A model generated the notes under the pieces. That model ran no database searches, was not told the DNA's origin, and saw nothing but the letters and a program-made list of their open reading frames with translations. Source: GCA-003244245 sp963712995 (GTDB lineage Bacteria > Actinomycetota > Actinomycetes > Mycobacteriales > Pseudonocardiaceae). Taken from it: 64,000 bases of DNA. The translations under genes were made by a program, and so were the position numbers. Each line of letters opens with the position of its first letter. The first letter of the stretch is position 1. The stretch covers positions 62,001 to 126,000 of the forward strand of contig CAVQKH010000001.1 of assembly GCA_963712995.1 (NCBI GenBank). The letters run 5' to 3'. This document shows, in pieces, positions 38,988 through 47,728 of the stretch.

Positions 38988-40472
38988 ATGACCACGACAA
39001 GTCAACCCGCTCCCGGTGCGGTGCGAAGTCTGATCCCCGCACGGATCGACCGGTTGCCCTGGTCACCGTTTCACACCCGGATGGTGATCGCGCTCGGCGT
39101 GGCGTGGATCCTCGACGGCCTCGAGATCACCGTCGCGAGCGCTGTGGCAGGCGTGCTGAACAAACCCGAGACGCTCAACCTGTCCACCACACAGGTCGGG
39201 CTCATCGCGACGGTGTACCTGGTCGGCGAGGTCGTCGGCGCGCTGGTATTCGGCCGAATGTCGGACAAACTGGGGCGCCGCAACCTGTTCATGATCACAC
39301 TCGGGGTCTACCTGGTGGGCAGCGGTCTCACCGCGCTGACACTGAGCAACGGCGCCGGCTGGCTCGCCTTTCTCTACCTCACCCGCTTCATCGCCGGCGC
39401 AGGTATCGGCGGTGAGTACGCGGCGATCAACTCCGCGATCGACGAGATGATTCCGGCCCGCTATCGCGGGCGGGTCGACATCGCCGTCATGGGCACCTAC
39501 TGGGCGGGCGCGCTCCTGGGCACCCTGGGCACCTATGTCCTGCTCAACGTGCTTGATCCAGGCCTCGGCTGGAGGATCGGCTTCCTCATCGGCCCGGTAC
39601 TCGGTCTGGTGATCCTACTGGTGCGGCGCAATCTGCCGGAAAGCCCGCGATGGCAGATCATGAACGGTCGAGAGCAGGCCGCTGAGAAATCCATCTCCGC
39701 CATCGAGCACGAGGTGGCGCAGTCCGGGACGGCGTTGCCTGCGGTTGATCAGAACAAGGCGATCGACCTGCGACCGGCCACCGAGATCGGCTATCTCGCG
39801 CTTACCCGGGTGCTGTTCCGTGAGTACCCGAAACGGGCCGTACTGGGTGCCTCGCTGATGATCAGCCAGTCCTTCCTCTACAACTCCATCTTCTTCACCT
39901 ACACCCTGGTGCTCGGAAAGTTCTACGGTGTGGCGCCGACCTCGGCGCCGCTGTATCTCATCGCTTTCGCCGCCGGCAACCTGATCGGACCGCTGACCAT
40001 CGGGCACTACTTCGACACGATCGGTCGAAAGAAGATGATCGCCGGCACCTACATCCTCTCCGGCGCGCTGCTCGGCGTCAGCGCGGTTCTGTTCAACGCC
40101 GGGTTGCTCACCGCGACGACCCAGACCCTCTCCTGGTGTGTGACCTTCTTCTTCGCCTCGGCGGGGGCCAGCGCCGCGTATCTCACGGTCAGCGAGATCT
40201 TCCCGCTCGAGGTACGGGCGAAGGCGATCGCGGTGTTCTTCGCCATTGCGCAGTGCTTCGGCGCGCTCGGTCCGGTGATCTACGGCGCGCTCATCGGCGA
40301 TGGGACGCAGCCGTTCATGCTGTTCCTCGGATACCTGCTCGGCGCGATGGTGATGATCGCCGGTGGGCTGGTCGCAATGGTCTTCGGAGTGCCAGCCGAA
40401 GGCCGGTCACTGGAGGACATCGCCGCGCCTCTGGCGGTGGCCAGTCGTGGCCACCGCCAGTCCACTCCTTAG
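38988..40472 (+). CDS. MFS transporter
   Basis: Twelve hydrophobic segments are visible. The major-facilitator signatures include GRMSDKLGRRNLFMITLG after helix 2 (motif A), a charged motif in RFIAGAGIGGEYAAINSAID, and the repeat GHYFDTIGRKKMIAGTYI in the second half. The conserved Asp-Gly in AWILDGLEITVASAVAG and the sugar-porter-like layout suggest uptake of an organic acid or metabolite, but substrate cannot be fixed. Length is 494 aa. Divergent marR suggests inducible expression. Confidence 0.86.
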   Translation: MTTTSQPAPGAVRSLIPARIDRLPWSPFHTRMVIALGVAWILDGLEITVASAVAGVLNKPETLNLSTTQVGLIATVYLVGEVVGALVFGRMSDKLGRRNLFMITLGVYLVGSGLTALTLSNGAGWLAFLYLTRFIAGAGIGGEYAAINSAIDEMIPARYRGRVDIAVMGTYWAGALLGTLGTYVLLNVLDPGLGWRIGFLIGPVLGLVILLVRRNLPESPRWQIMNGREQAAEKSISAIEHEVAQSGTALPAVDQNKAIDLRPATEIGYLALTRVLFREYPKRAVLGASLMISQSFLYNSIFFTYTLVLGKFYGVAPTSAPLYLIAFAAGNLIGPLTIGHYFDTIGRKKMIAGTYILSGALLGVSAVLFNAGLLTATTQTLSWCVTFFFASAGASAAYLTVSEIFPLEVRAKAIAVFFAIAQCFGALGPVIYGALIGDGTQPFMLFLGYLLGAMVMIAGGLVAMVFGVPAEGRSLEDIAAPLAVASRGHRQSTP

Positions 40473-40521
40473 AGTCTGTGCACTCCTTGGAGTCTGCGCG
40501 CCCTTGAGATCCAAGGCACTC

Positions 40522-40737
40522 TCAGGCCAACCACCACACCAGCGTCAACCCCAAGAAGACGGCTACCACCACGACGAACACCAGCACCACCGCGAGCATC
40601 CGGGCCGGGTTGGACTCACCTGGCCGCACACCCAGACCGGGGGCGACGTCGGAGATCACAGTGCCGTAGCTGCCGGTCCGAGGCAGAGAGAAGCCGCTGT
40701 CATCGCGGCCAGACGCGGAGCTCAGTTGCGCCGTCAT
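40522..40737 (-). CDS. Small single-span membrane protein, 71 aa
   Basis: A polar N-terminus (MTAQLSSASGRDDSGFSLPR) is followed by a single C-terminal transmembrane helix (MLAVVLVFVVVVAVFLGLTL) ending VWWLA. The start is ATG 40737; upstream in-frame sequence is not protein-like. It is convergent with the MFS gene. Function unknown. Confidence 0.6.
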   Translation of the reverse strand: MTAQLSSASGRDDSGFSLPRTGSYGTVISDVAPGLGVRPGESNPARMLAVVLVFVVVVAVFLGLTLVWWLA

Positions 40738-41058
40738 GAGACAGACGCTACGGAGCCCGTGGTTACCGCCCGACCTGCGCTTGGTTAGACGAAGGTAAAA
40801 AATATCCTGCGAACTGGCACTTTCGGCTGAAAAAGCGGTCCCTGCCCTCCGCTCGGTGTCCACAGGATGGTCACCGACGAGGCCTGTCACATCAGTCCAC
40901 GCCCCATCCAGATGATCGATTACTCACATCACCGCGTCCGGCCGGGCGCATCCTCGTTCTCGGTACAGGGGCTCCCGATGCGGGGAGGACGACCCGGGCA
41001 GTCCGCCGCGCATACCGCCCGGCGACATCGGCGTGCTGGGATCACGAGGGGTGCACGA
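40738..41058. other. Intergenic region before the CAP-domain gene
   Basis: No supported gene. It must contain the promoters of the divergent small membrane gene and the CAP protein. An AT-rich stretch (GTAAAAAATATCC near 40795) is a likely promoter or silencing target. Confidence 0.45.
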
Positions 41059-41550
41059 ATGAACAGAGGTACGTGGAAGCGCAGCTTGGCGCTCATTATC
41101 CCGATGATCGTGGCCAACGCCGGATTCATCATCGCCGCACCCACCGCCGCGGCACTGGGTGACGCAACACTGGGCAATGCAGGGTCCGCAAGCCAGGCTC
41201 TCACACTGGTCAATCAGCAACGGGCCAACGCAGGATGCGCCTCACTGCGGGTCGTACCGAAACTCCAGATTCCGGCTGAGCGGCAAAGCCGAGACCAGGC
41301 CGCTCGCAACAGATTAGGCCATTCCGGGGCTAACGGCAGCACGAGCCGGAGCCGACTCGGCGGTCTTGGTTATTCGAGATGGGGCGAGAACGTCGCACAA
41401 TTCCAGAGCGCCAAAGAGGCGGTCAAATTCTGGTCGACCAGCCCTGGGCACCGCGCCAACATGCTGAATTGCGCGTTCCGGGATACCGGTCTCTCGGTGG
41501 CCCGTAGCGCATCGGGCCGCCTCTACTGGACGCAGACCTTCGGCGGCTGA
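41059..41550 (+). CDS. Secreted CAP-domain (SCP/PR1-like) protein
   Basis: A signal peptide (MNRGTWKRSLALIIPMIVAN, cleaved near TAAALG) leads into a CAP domain: LTLVNQQRANAGCASLRVVP, RLGHSGANG, GENVAQFQSAKEAVKFWSTS and the CAP signature PGHRANMLNCAFRDTGLSVA. Conserved His and Glu residues of the central cavity are present. Bacterial CAP proteins are secreted and mostly unassigned. Length is 163 aa. ATG 41059 is preceded by GAGGGG; the longer frame upstream lacks signal-peptide character. Confidence 0.82.
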   Translation: MNRGTWKRSLALIIPMIVANAGFIIAAPTAAALGDATLGNAGSASQALTLVNQQRANAGCASLRVVPKLQIPAERQSRDQAARNRLGHSGANGSTSRSRLGGLGYSRWGENVAQFQSAKEAVKFWSTSPGHRANMLNCAFRDTGLSVARSASGRLYWTQTFGG

Positions 41551-41789
41551 TCGGGCCAACTCTGCGTCGTGACCGCCGGCCGGACCTCACGATGGCCGTG
41601 AACCACCTGTTCGGCGGTGGCGGTTTGTCATGGGTTGTGGTTACAACGCCGGTTTTCCGGAATCGGCCTCTCTCCCGTGCCGCGCTCGGGTAGTCCACCG
41701 CAACATCGGACTTGACCGCGGGTATAGCGTTTGGCCAGCTTTTGCGGTCCTGCCCGGCTTCTACTGGAGGAGGCCGATGAGGAGGAATG

Positions 41790-41945
41790 ATGATCGAGTC
41801 GGGGAACTTATCGCCTGACCTGCCGGAACTGGACAGGACAGGTGATCCACAGGGCGGCGCCGTGGCCTGGGCGATGCTGGCAGTGGGCATGGTGCTGGTT
41901 GCGAGCATCGTCCTGACCGCGATGTGGGTGACTCGGGGCCTGTAG
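41790..41945 (+). CDS. Small single-span membrane protein, 51 aa
   Basis: GGAGG at 41781 sits four bases before ATG 41790 (a second ATG at 41787 is too close). The peptide is MIESGNLSPDLPELDRTGDP followed by a 20-residue hydrophobic helix (AWAMLAVGMVLVASIVLTAM) and WVTRGL. Codon use is typical of the genome. Function unknown. Confidence 0.6.
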   Translation: MIESGNLSPDLPELDRTGDPQGGAVAWAMLAVGMVLVASIVLTAMWVTRGL

Positions 41946-41978
41946 TCGGCACCGCGACTGACGAATACCGCGCCGTCC

Positions 41979-43217
41979 TCACGACCGGCGGATGATCAAC
42001 TCTTCCGACTCCCCGGCGGCCCACGGCAGGAAGGCGTCGAGAAATCTTGCGGTTGCCGGCATAAAATAGCCGCCGTAATGGCTGATCGGATCCAGTGTCG
42101 ATACGACGATCGTGCCTGCGGTGGAGACCTGATCGACATACAGCAATGCTTCCCCGGTGGTCAGCTTCACGAGCACCTGCGCGCCCTCCGGTGCTTCGAG
42201 TACTCCGTGATAATGCCAGGTGCAGTCGCGCAGCATCAGCCGCTGAAATAGCGGGTGATCCACCGCGCCGAGTCGAACACCGAGGTCGGCTTCGGGCTCC
42301 AGCCACCACCAGAAATTCGTTGGGCGATGCTCCCAGCACACCCCCGGCAAGAACTCGGGAATCGGCTCGCCACCGCTGAACGCGATCACCATTCCGCCGG
42401 CGTCGAGCAGCTCCGTGATCCGGTCGGCGGCGCGGTCGAGCAGGCCGCGATGCAGGCGCTCCGGGATGAGCAACCCGCGATAGGCGGTCAGGTCGGTGTC
42501 GGCCAGGTCGGGAAGGTAGATCATCCCGCCGGTGAGCTGCCGGGCGTACCGGGGCTCGGCGAGCGCGCGGTGATGCTGGGCCGAGCCGCCGTAGACAGCT
42601 GCCAGGCCGCGCGGCCCGCGCACGGCCTGGGCTCTGCGCTGGGCCGACTCGGTGATGATCCAGTCGAGCAGCGCATCACCGCAGTAACCGAGCAGGTCAC
42701 TGGTCGCCTGAACGATGATGGTGCCGGCAGTCGATACCCGGTCCAGGTATGTCGCCGGCTCGCCACCGAAGAGCCGGGTGAGAACCTCGGCGCCCTCCGG
42801 AAGCGGATGGTGTCCGCGGGCAAAAAACCCGGCGACACCGCGCCGGAAGGTCAGCTCGGTGCCCATCCCACGGAAGATCGGATGGTCCGCGACCTCCACG
42901 ACCCGGTAGCCGTCCAGCGACTGGTTCGTCAGCGGCACGAAGGCCGAGGCGCCGGGCAACCAGTCCCGGTGCAGGTGACCGCCGAAAACCACTACGCCGC
43001 CACGGTCGAGGTAGTCGCGAATCACGCGTTGTCGCCGGGCGAGGTGCTCCTGGTCGACGTTCGACCTGATGATCAACGCCGCGTACCGCGCCAGGTCGAT
43101 GGACCCGATCGCGTAACAGTCGACCCGGTCGACCCGGTGCGACCACTCGCTTTCTTCGCTGCTCCGGATGTCCATGTCCAGCACAGCGAACTGGTGCGAC
43201 ACTGAGGTGGCGGTCAC
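41979..43217 (-). CDS. Internally duplicated GATase-like protein of unknown function
   Basis: The 412-residue protein consists of two similar halves. Each has a Gly-rich turn after a beta strand (GGVVVFGGHLHRDWLPG and GGMVIAFSGGEPIPEFLPG), DHPIF/DHPLF, PEGAEVLTRL/PEGAQVLVKL, and YLDRVSTAGTIIV/YVDQVSTAGTIVV. The strands and loops suggest a class I glutamine-amidotransferase or ThuA-like fold, without an obvious catalytic Cys-His-Glu set. Start GTG 43217. An iron box lies 12 bases upstream, so expression is probably iron-repressed. I do not recognise a described function. Confidence 0.7.
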   Translation of the reverse strand: MTATSVSHQFAVLDMDIRSSEESEWSHRVDRVDCYAIGSIDLARYAALIIRSNVDQEHLARRQRVIRDYLDRGGVVVFGGHLHRDWLPGASAFVPLTNQSLDGYRVVEVADHPIFRGMGTELTFRRGVAGFFARGHHPLPEGAEVLTRLFGGEPATYLDRVSTAGTIIVQATSDLLGYCGDALLDWIITESAQRRAQAVRGPRGLAAVYGGSAQHHRALAEPRYARQLTGGMIYLPDLADTDLTAYRGLLIPERLHRGLLDRAADRITELLDAGGMVIAFSGGEPIPEFLPGVCWEHRPTNFWWWLEPEADLGVRLGAVDHPLFQRLMLRDCTWHYHGVLEAPEGAQVLVKLTTGEALLYVDQVSTAGTIVVSTLDPISHYGGYFMPATARFLDAFLPWAAGESEELIIRRS

Positions 43218-43228
43218 TCGAAAGAGGG

Positions 43229-43247
43229 TAAGGCTAGGCTAGCCTTC
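43229..43247 (-). promoter_or_regulatory. Candidate IdeR/DtxR iron box upstream of the GATase-like gene
   Basis: TAAGGCTAGGCTAGCCTTC matches the DtxR/IdeR consensus TTAGGTTAGGCTAACCTAA at 14 of 19 positions and contains a perfect inverted repeat AAGGCTA-N3-TAGCCTT. It ends 12 bases before the GTG of the minus-strand gene and overlaps the 3' end of the gene behind it. Confidence 0.68.
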
Positions 43248-43556
43248 ATGCAAATGCGGGTCGGGATCCGACCCGAGGTCGCTCACCGGCGGGTCGCAGC
43301 ACAGCAGCTCCTGATGAACTCGCCAGAACTCCTGGCAGGCTCGATACAGGTCGCGCTGCGCCGCCTCGAGAGCCTCAACGGGAGCAGGTGTGGGCACCCA
43401 ACGACCGCGGACCGGCTCGACCACAGTCAGTGCCTCCAAGGCGTGGGAGGCGTTGCGCAGGCTCTGGTGGGCACGGTGCAGCTGCTGGCGTTGCTCCTTG
43501 GAGAGCTCCTCTGGCTTGCGGCCTACGTCCACGCCTACAAACACTAGCCCTAGCAT
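43239..43556 (-). CDS. Small conserved hypothetical protein, about 105 aa
   Basis: The sequence is helical and charged: KPEELSKEQRQQLHRAHQSL, RNASHALEALTVVEPVRGRW, EALEAAQRDLYRACQEFWRV, with two adjacent Cys late on (LLCCDPP). The start may be a GTG inside the first ten residues (VDVGRKPEEL). Its last codons run into the iron box of the gene ahead on the same strand. No function can be assigned. Confidence 0.55.
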   Translation of the reverse strand: MLGLVFVGVDVGRKPEELSKEQRQQLHRAHQSLRNASHALEALTVVEPVRGRWVPTPAPVEALEAAQRDLYRACQEFWRVHQELLCCDPPVSDLGSDPDPHLHEG

Positions 43557-43670
43557 CCGTAGCCGTCTCGCACGGTCACACCCTCACCGGATGAGCCGGC
43601 GACGGCGACACCTGGTTAAGTATGGATCACGTTGAGCCGCAGATGATGACGACGTTGAGAGGCTGCCACC

Positions 43671-43859
43671 GTGAGCAATACCCTGATTATCATCGTGCTG
43701 ATCGTCGGCGTGGCCTTGATCGCAATACTCGGAGGTCTGGTCATGTTCGTGATGGCCCGCCTACGCCGAGTCATCAGACTGCAGTTCGAAACCATCGAAA
43801 AACTTCTCGGCGCAGCGGCTGCCGGTCAAAGCCAGGACAAACCCGCAGAGCACTCCTAG
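43671..43859 (+). CDS. Small single-span membrane protein, 62 aa
   Basis: From GTG 43671: MSNTLIIIVLIVGVALIAIL, then GGLVMFVMARLRRVIRLQFE, and a polar tail (AAAAGQSQDKPAEHS). One long N-terminal helix anchors it with the charged part in the cytoplasm. It ends three bases before the lipoprotein gene at 43862, so the two are probably co-transcribed. Confidence 0.6.
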   Translation: MSNTLIIIVLIVGVALIAILGGLVMFVMARLRRVIRLQFETIEKLLGAAAAGQSQDKPAEHS

Positions 43860-43861
43860 CG

Positions 43862-44620
43862 ATGAGCGGGGCAAGACCCATCTCGCAACCCGGCATGGCC
43901 GTCATCTGTCTCATGGTGTGGCTACTCGTTATCGGATGCAGCGCCGGTAGTGGCGTCAACGACCTTGCGATGCTGCCGGTGGGCGCCGCGCTGCCCTCGG
44001 GCCAGGAATGCGCCACCCGGATCGAGCGGGATCATCGGGAACCGCGACCGGAGAACACCTCGGCCAACCGGCTCGTGCCTGATCGGGTGGTGATGCCGGT
44101 CTGGAAGGACTTCACCGAGCAGGCCAACCGCCAGTTCGTGTCCCGCATCGACGGTGACTTCACCGGCACGACGGGTGAGATCCTCGCCTGGGGTGCCTGC
44201 AAGTGGGGCCTGGACGCCGACCTCGTGCGGGCGGTTGCGGTCCAGGAGAGCGAGTGGCGGCAGAGCACCACCTCCGACGAGTCGGATCGGGCCAGGGACT
44301 GCGTCGGCGGCGCCACACCGCCCTGCCCGACGAGTTTCGGGATCATGCAGCTCAAGCACATCTTCCTGCCCGGTTCGTATCCGCTGTCGCAGCGCAGCAC
44401 CGCGTTCAACGTCGACTACTACGGCGCCCGCATCCGCAGCTGCTACGAGGGCTGGGTCACCTACCTCGAGGGCGATTACGGCCCGGGCGACATCTGGAGC
44501 TGCGTGGGCTGGCACTGGTCCGGCGACTGGAAGGATCCCGGCGCCCAGCGCTACATCGAGCGGGTCCGCCGCCACCTCGAGCGCAAACCCTGGTTGACCT
44601 GGACCAACCAGCCTGCCTAA
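43862..44620 (+). CDS. Lytic transglycosylase-like lipoprotein (SLT fold)
   Basis: The N-terminus has a signal peptide and lipobox (VICLMVWLLVIGC), so the mature protein is likely attached to the membrane. The catalytic domain includes LVRAVAVQESEWRQSTTSDE, whose Glu is the expected acid, and PTSFGIMQLKHIFLPGSYPL, the SLT-type helix. These resemble family 1 lysozyme-like transglycosylases of actinomycetes that remodel peptidoglycan. The start ATG 43862 lies three bases after the small membrane gene. Length is 252 aa. Confidence 0.78.
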   Translation: MSGARPISQPGMAVICLMVWLLVIGCSAGSGVNDLAMLPVGAALPSGQECATRIERDHREPRPENTSANRLVPDRVVMPVWKDFTEQANRQFVSRIDGDFTGTTGEILAWGACKWGLDADLVRAVAVQESEWRQSTTSDESDRARDCVGGATPPCPTSFGIMQLKHIFLPGSYPLSQRSTAFNVDYYGARIRSCYEGWVTYLEGDYGPGDIWSCVGWHWSGDWKDPGAQRYIERVRRHLERKPWLTWTNQPA

Positions 44621-44630
44621 CGCCGCTGGG

Positions 44631-45008
44631 TCAGCCGAGCGGCACGTCCAGGTCGGTGTACTCACGGAAATGAACGATCTTACCCGCCCGGACGGTGAAC
44701 ACGTGCACGGCGCCGTAGCTGTTCGAGCTGCCGTCGTACAGCGTCCCGTCGGCGCGGACGATGCCCACGACAAGGTCCTCACCGGCCTCGCTGACGGTCT
44801 CGACGTAGAGCGCGAGGCTCTGCCACGCGCCACCCAGTCCCTGGAAGAATTCCCGCACTCCTGACCTGCCCTGGAACTGTCCGCCTTGCGGCAACGTTCC
44901 CGGTGCTGACCACTGGACGTCCTCAGCGACGTTGTCCAGCACGGCCGGGATGTCGCCGCGGCCGAACGCCTCGTACGTCTGTTTGATCAACTCAACGCCT
45001 ACTCCCAT
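44631..45008 (-). CDS. SnoaL-like / NTF2-fold protein
   Basis: A 125-residue cone-shaped NTF2-fold protein: ELIKQTYEAFGRGDIPAVLD, NVAEDVQWSAPGTLP, FQGRSGVREFFQGLGGAWQS, and VHVFTVRAGKIVHFREYTDL. The family includes polyketide cyclases and limonene-epoxide-hydrolase-like enzymes but many members bind unknown ligands. It is convergent with the transglycosylase gene; no biosynthetic cluster is near. Confidence 0.8.
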   Translation of the reverse strand: MGVGVELIKQTYEAFGRGDIPAVLDNVAEDVQWSAPGTLPQGGQFQGRSGVREFFQGLGGAWQSLALYVETVSEAGEDLVVGIVRADGTLYDGSSNSYGAVHVFTVRAGKIVHFREYTDLDVPLG

Positions 45009-45190
45009 CTGAACCCTCCTCCGCTGAGCTGACGGTGCCGCGCCAGCACTGTCACAGAAATTGGGTCGTCATGGCCCTGCCCAGCGTTACCCGGCGGCGT
45101 GCAAGACGATGGACAACCCCCACTCATCACTGGCAGGTTCCCGTTGGCGAAGCGCCCGGTTTTGTCAGGGTGTCGTTCTAGAGTTGGGTT

Positions 45191-45517
45191 ATGTCGAGTG
45201 CGGCGGTGTGGCGGAGCGGTGATGTTGAATTGCTCGCCGAGTTGGGGTCGTTGGAGACCCGGTTGCATTCGACGTGGGCGCAGATGCTCGGGCGTGCCAG
45301 TCGCACCGTGCCCGCCGCGATCCGCCGTGCGGTTATTCTTCGCGATGGTGGATGTGCGTTTCCGGGGTGTTCGGTACCGGCCCGCTGGTGCGATATTCAT
45401 CATTGTGTGCACTGGGTTGATAACGGCCCCACCAGCCTGGAGAACTGTGTCGCGCTCTGCGGCCCACCCCGCACTAACCCCCTCCACACCCCCACCCTCA
45501 TCCGAAACCGCCAGTAG
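45191..45517 (+). pseudogene. HNH endonuclease fragment of the DUF222 / 13E12-repeat type
   Basis: The recognisable part is the HNH module VPAAIRRAVILRDGGCAFPG, CSVPARWCDIHHCVHWVDNG and PTSLENCVALC. In full-length members this follows a long DUF222 domain of several hundred residues, which is missing here. The stretch before it (MSSAAVWRSGDVELLAELGS) looks like a short residue of that domain, so this is a truncated relic of a repetitive, possibly mobile, gene family. The sequence after the HNH is low-complexity. Confidence 0.6.
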
Positions 45518-45599
45518 TGGCAGACTCCTGCGTCCTTCGGCGACACCCGCAACGCACCTGAGAAACACTGCTGCCGAACGGAGCAACAAGCGTGGGCAT

Positions 45600-46127
45600 A
45601 TGGAGCAGCTGCCGGCCACCAACGCCGGCCTGCCGGCGTGTCCAGCTGTGAAGTCGGCGAACCCAGTACCGAGCAGGTCAGGCAACTCGTTATACGACGT
45701 TGTGGACGATCCGGACGCTGACCAGATCCTGACGATCGAGGAACTGCGCGCCCTGCGCGACCAGACGGGGGTGCCCGCAGCAGCTCCCGCGACGGCTCCT
45801 ACGGCGGAGATCAGGGTGCCGAATCAGCCCGCAGCCATCCCGCTGGAAACCCGTGCCGATCCCTGGCAAGATCTGCGGCGCCGGGCCAGGGACCAGCGGC
45901 GCTGGCTCCGGTGGGCCAGACCGCTCGCGGCAGCGGGTTGCCTCGCCCTCGCCGGTGGTGGGGTTGCGGTACTGGTCATCACCAACCACTCTCGCTCCGA
46001 CCCGCTGTCCCCCGTCAAGGCCTCCGTGCCAGCGGCGCCCGCGCCGTCCGTGAGCGACCTCGGCTCCCGTGAGCGTTACCTCGGCACCAGAGCCCTCGAT
46101 CGTCCTCCCGATGCCTATCGTCACTGA
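45600..46127 (+). CDS. Single-span membrane protein with extracytoplasmic tail
   Basis: A soluble N-terminal part (DVVDDPDADQILTIEELRAL) and a basic juxtamembrane segment (RRRARDQRRWLRWARPLAAA) precede a transmembrane helix (GCLALAGGGVAVLVITN). The frame ends shortly after with SDLGSRERYLGTRALDR. In another frame the sequence continues as a Pro/Ser/Ala-rich tail to 46395 (SVTSAPEPSIVLPMPIVTEP), as often seen in such proteins, so a frameshift near 46055-46080 is possible. Function unknown. Confidence 0.5.
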   Translation: MEQLPATNAGLPACPAVKSANPVPSRSGNSLYDVVDDPDADQILTIEELRALRDQTGVPAAAPATAPTAEIRVPNQPAAIPLETRADPWQDLRRRARDQRRWLRWARPLAAAGCLALAGGGVAVLVITNHSRSDPLSPVKASVPAAPAPSVSDLGSRERYLGTRALDRPPDAYRH

Positions 46128-46431
46128 GCCGAGCCCGTCTGCTCCGGGCCTGTCTGCGCAGGACACGACCGAGCCGCGAGCCGCCCCGGTGCCACCACCT
46201 CGCGCCACCTCCCGACCGAGGCCGAGCGCCTCCATCCCGCCCACCTCCGCTCGACCCGCACCTGCCAGGGCCCCCACGGAACGCCCGCCGCCCGGTGCCG
46301 CGGCAGACCCGCCCGGCGCGGCGAATCAGGAGGCAGCGCCCGGGCCCACACTCACCAGAACGCCGACCTCCTGGTCCCCAGCCGCCCCGCCGTGATCGAA
46401 CGCTTCGGCGCACCGATCATCTGCGAGATCA

Positions 46432-47148
46432 TCACGGCTGGTCGATGGCGTAGACGAGCTCGACCATGACGGTGAGCTCCTGGGTGCCGGGCTCGATGGG
46501 GACGGGCGCCGCCGCCACCGCGCTATCGCGGCTGAAGGGGCCCGGTGGGCTGGCTGTCACCTCGGTGATCGAGCGGATCCGGCCCAGCGTCACCCCGGCC
46601 GCGTCGGCCATCTGCTTGGCGTGTGCCTGCGCCTGGCGCACCGCGTCGGCGCGGGCCTGGGCCCGTGCGGCGCTGTCGTCCGCGATCGAGAAGCTGAGCT
46701 GCTGGAGCCTGATGGCGTCACCCGCTGCCTGCCCAGCAGCATCGATGAGCCCGCCGGCGGCGCCGATGTCGCGCAGCGTGGCGGTGATCTGGTTGGTCAC
46801 CTCGTAGCCGGTGATCCGCCCGGTCGCCGGTTCGGAGGTCGGGTTCACCGAGAGCCTGCTGGTCTGCAGGTCCGCCGCGGCGACTCCCTTGCTCTTCAAC
46901 ACGGTGATCAGCGCGGTGGCCTTCTCGGTGTTGGCGTCGAGGGCGCTCTTCGCGCTCGGTGCCCTGGTCTGGACCCCGATGACGATGGTCACGGTGTCCG
47001 GGGTCCTGGTGACCGTGCCGAGTCCACGGGTGGTGATACCGGGAGAGTGTGTCGGTCCAGCATTGGTCGACGCTGCTGGTTCAGCGCAACCGGCCAGCAC
47101 GAGCGCGCCGAGCGCGAGGGCCACAACACCGGACAAACCACGCTTCAT
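46432..47148 (-). CDS. SIMPL-domain (DUF541) lipoprotein
   Basis: The lipobox LGALVLAGC predicts lipid attachment at Cys about 21. The SIMPL domain is recognisable by ITTRGLGTVTRTPDTVTIVI, TEKATALITVLKSKGVAAAD and RADAVRQAQAHAKQMADAAG. Such proteins are exported and poorly understood; some bind signalling partners. Length is 238 aa. Confidence 0.85.
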   Translation of the reverse strand: MKRGLSGVVALALGALVLAGCAEPAASTNAGPTHSPGITTRGLGTVTRTPDTVTIVIGVQTRAPSAKSALDANTEKATALITVLKSKGVAAADLQTSRLSVNPTSEPATGRITGYEVTNQITATLRDIGAAGGLIDAAGQAAGDAIRLQQLSFSIADDSAARAQARADAVRQAQAHAKQMADAAGVTLGRIRSITEVTASPPGPFSRDSAVAAAPVPIEPGTQELTVMVELVYAIDQP

Positions 47149-47204
47149 CGGGATCTCCCCACCATGTTCCTATGCTGGCCGCATCATCGAGGCCTACAGC
47201 AAGA

Positions 47205-47492
47205 TCACCGCGCAATGAGCTGCTGGGCATACTCCGTACCGAGGCGATACCCCGTGGTGAGTGCGAAGACCAGCACCATCAACACCGAAAGCCACAACGC
47301 CCAACGAATCGTGATCAGTCCTCTCCGCTCTCCGGACCAGCGTCTCCTCAGGCCCTCCCGTATGGCCGCCAGCATATGCGGACCGGGACGAAATGAGCGG
47401 CATTCCACCGGCACACGCGCTTCCGGTAACGGGTCACGGTCGACCGAGCTCCGCCCGGAACGTGGCGCACTCCCGTCCGCCAGGACGATCAC
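47205..47492 (-). CDS. Small C-terminally anchored membrane protein
   Basis: The last 50 residues contain a basic segment and a hydrophobic helix (RWALWLSVLMVLVFALTTGY) with a short polar end (RLGTEYAQQLIAR). The first 40 residues from 47492 are less convincing, so the actual start may be ATG 47375 (MLAAIREGLRRRWSGERRG). No family recognised. Confidence 0.4.
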   Translation of the reverse strand: MIVLADGSAPRSGRSSVDRDPLPEARVPVECRSFRPGPHMLAAIREGLRRRWSGERRGLITIRWALWLSVLMVLVFALTTGYRLGTEYAQQLIAR

Positions 47493-47728
47493 TCTGCGTG
47501 CCGCCGATGCATGCCGAGCATCCGCGCCAGCTGCTCAATAAGGTAAATGACGAAACCCTCGGCATGGGCTCCGAAAGCGTGTGTTCGCATATTGGCGGTG
47601 CCAGGTCGTTCCCGGTTGTAGATCTCCCCGCTCCATGGGCTCAGCGCTAACATCGCCATCAGCTCGGCATAGAAAGGCAGGGTTGCAACCTGCTCGTCAA
47701 CCTCGGCGTCGGTCTCAACGAGATACAC
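47489..47728 (-). CDS. Small toxin-like protein, copy 1, probably decayed at its 3' end
   Basis: MYLVETDAEVDEQVATLPFY, AELMAMLALSPWSGEIYNRE and RPGTANMRTHAFGAHAEGFV line up with the protein encoded at 48456-48703, sharing VET-x2-E/A, LP, PW-G, N-x3-P and a T-x-x-FG motif. The end (YLIEQLARMLGMHRRHAE) differs from the paralogue's (YLILEDQRRVDVITVVWVG), so the 3' part is probably replaced or frameshifted. Toxin identity is inferred from size and from the paralogue's pairing with a DUF6247-type gene. Confidence 0.45.
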   Translation of the reverse strand: MYLVETDAEVDEQVATLPFYAELMAMLALSPWSGEIYNRERPGTANMRTHAFGAHAEGFVIYLIEQLARMLGMHRRHAE

